Shown here one piece after another: positions 5,782 through 6,543 of a stretch of 6,543 nucleotides of DNA (the first letter of the stretch is position 1; each line of letters begins with the position of its first letter). Position numbers and translations under genes: made by a program. The notes under the pieces are model-generated. The model did not search any database and had not been told where the DNA came from. It saw nothing but the letters and a program-made list of their open reading frames with translations. Origin of the DNA: Parvularcula sp039033795 (GTDB lineage Bacteria; Pseudomonadota; Alphaproteobacteria; Caulobacterales; Parvularculaceae); assembly GCA_039033795.1 (NCBI GenBank), contig JBCCBY010000175.1, forward strand, positions 1 to 6,543, in the 5' to 3' direction.

Positions 5782-6543
5782 GGCATGGGCTGCGCGATAA
5801 GGGCGGCATGGGGCGCCAATACAATGTCTTGGCCTTCGAGCGCAGAACCCGTGGAGGGCGGGCGTATCGTCAGACCACGCCTCGTCTTTAAACGCACGCG
5901 CTCTACCGATAGATTGAACACGCACCAAAGGCGCTCATCACCCAACTGTCGTGTGAAGCAAAGCAGCTGATCCTCAGCGTCATCAAACGCGATGGAGCCG
6001 ATACGCAAAGCCTCGCTCTTGCGCCGTAATTCGATGACCTCTTTTGCGTGGTGAAGAACCGATTGTTGGTCGACGTTCTGGTCATAGGCGGCCAGCAGTT
6101 TGTGCCGCTTCTCCACCTTCATCCAAGGCTGGCCAGTTGTGAAACCAGCATGGGGTGCGTTCGCCGTCCACGGCATAGGCGTTCGCGCGCCGTCGCGGCC
6201 GAGATCTTCGGGCCAGAACCGAATAGCCTCAGGATCACGCAAGTCCTCAAAGGCAAGTTCTGCCTGCGGAAGACCAAGCTCATCGCCCTGGTAAAGAAAG
6301 ACCGTGCCGCGGAGGCAACAGAGCAGGGTGAGGAGCTGTTTCGCCAGCGCTTCGCCGCCATCCTGACCGCCCCAGCGCGTCACCGCGCGCCGGACATCAT
6401 GGTTGGAGAAGGACCAGGACGGCCACGCCTCGGTCGCCTCCCATTCCTCCACCGTGTCGCGGATCAATGCCGGCGTCAGCTCATCGGCGCGAAGAAACTG
6501 AAAATTATAAGCGTTATGGAGGAGCTCTTTATTCTCTGTGTAC
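5778..6543 (-). CDS. GH13 alpha-glucosidase / oligo-1,6-glucosidase, C-terminal part (5' end beyond the window)
   Basis: This family hydrolyses terminal alpha-linked glucose from maltose, isomaltose or short malto-oligosaccharides. The frame enters from the right edge and gives 254 residues ending in TAG (5780-5778). In fragment numbering, FSNHDVRRAV (45-54) is GH13 conserved region IV with the transition-state-stabilising His48-Asp49. FLYQGDELGLP is at 82-92 and GRDGARTPMPW at 115-125, followed by AGFT and a QPW, a signature of the GH13 alpha-glucosidase/oligo-1,6-glucosidase branch. The rest is the C-terminal beta domain (ELRRKSEALRIG at 171-182, then WCVFNLS at 206-212). The nucleophile Asp and acid Glu lie in the missing upstream part, so substrate preference cannot be read. 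It converges on cphZ, the two ends overlapping by four bases, and no functional link with cyanophycin is apparent. It probably belongs to a separate saccharide-use operon to the right. Confidence 0.92.
   Translation of the reverse strand, partial: YTENKELLHNAYNFQFLRADELTPALIRDTVEEWEATEAWPSWSFSNHDVRRAVTRWGGQDGGEALAKQLLTLLCCLRGTVFLYQGDELGLPQAELAFEDLRDPEAIRFWPEDLGRDGARTPMPWTANAPHAGFTTGQPWMKVEKRHKLLAAYDQNVDQQSVLHHAKEVIELRRKSEALRIGSIAFDDAEDQLLCFTRQLGDERLWCVFNLSVERVRLKTRRGLTIRPPSTGSALEGQDIVLAPHAALIAQPMP

Noticed and set aside
1674..5783. Heptamer CCTAAGG/CCTTAGG occurring at the cphA-cphB junction and again at the cphZ stop (5777-5783)
   Set aside because: Each copy includes a stop codon with its neighbours and the heptamer is short, so the recurrence is most likely chance.
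5775..5790. GCCC-N8-GGGC inverted repeat at the cphZ end, as a possible terminator
   Set aside because: A four-base stem with no following T-run on either strand is too weak, and it lies inside both coding ends.
1..6543. Search for CRISPR arrays, tRNA or rRNA genes, insertion-sequence ends and riboswitches
   Set aside because: Coding sequence covers almost the whole window, and no spaced direct repeats, transposase fragments or structured RNA signatures were seen by eye.

Overview
The window carries a compact cyanophycin metabolism locus, followed by the end of an unrelated sugar-hydrolase gene. Cyanophycin is a nitrogen-storage polymer with a poly-aspartate backbone and an arginine on each side chain. 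The GC-rich DNA, Shine-Dalgarno-led genes, tight gene packing and the type of alpha-glucosidase suggest a Gram-negative, probably alphaproteobacterial, chromosome. That placement is an inference from family resemblance and is not proven.

Layout: (1) 1-1663, minus strand: a cyanophycinase gene that runs off the left edge. It encodes one S51 peptidase unit with a normal nucleophile motif, then a second, diverged S51-like unit in the same unbroken reading frame. (2) 1683-4424, minus strand: cphA, cyanophycin synthetase, complete at 913 residues. It lies 19 bases upstream of the cyanophycinase gene, and the two probably share a transcript. (3) 4425-4620: a divergent intergenic region. It contains a 42-bp imperfect dyad whose two ends are TTGACG, one on each strand. 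(4) 4621-5781, plus strand: a 386-residue zinc hydrolase of the AstE/AspA (M14-like) family, best read as cyanophycin dipeptide hydrolase, CphZ. (5) 5778-6543, minus strand: the C-terminal 254 residues of a GH13 alpha-glucosidase, converging on cphZ with overlapping stop codons.

The three left-hand genes make a closed cycle. CphA builds the polymer from Asp and Arg with ATP. Cyanophycinase cuts it to beta-Asp-Arg dipeptides. CphZ splits the dipeptide back to Asp and Arg. None shows an export signal, so the cycle is expected in the cytoplasm. The points most worth a second look are the tandem cyanophycinase with an altered second active site, a CphA whose N-terminal HxxEH-like (primer-making) motif is replaced, and the symmetric divergent control region.
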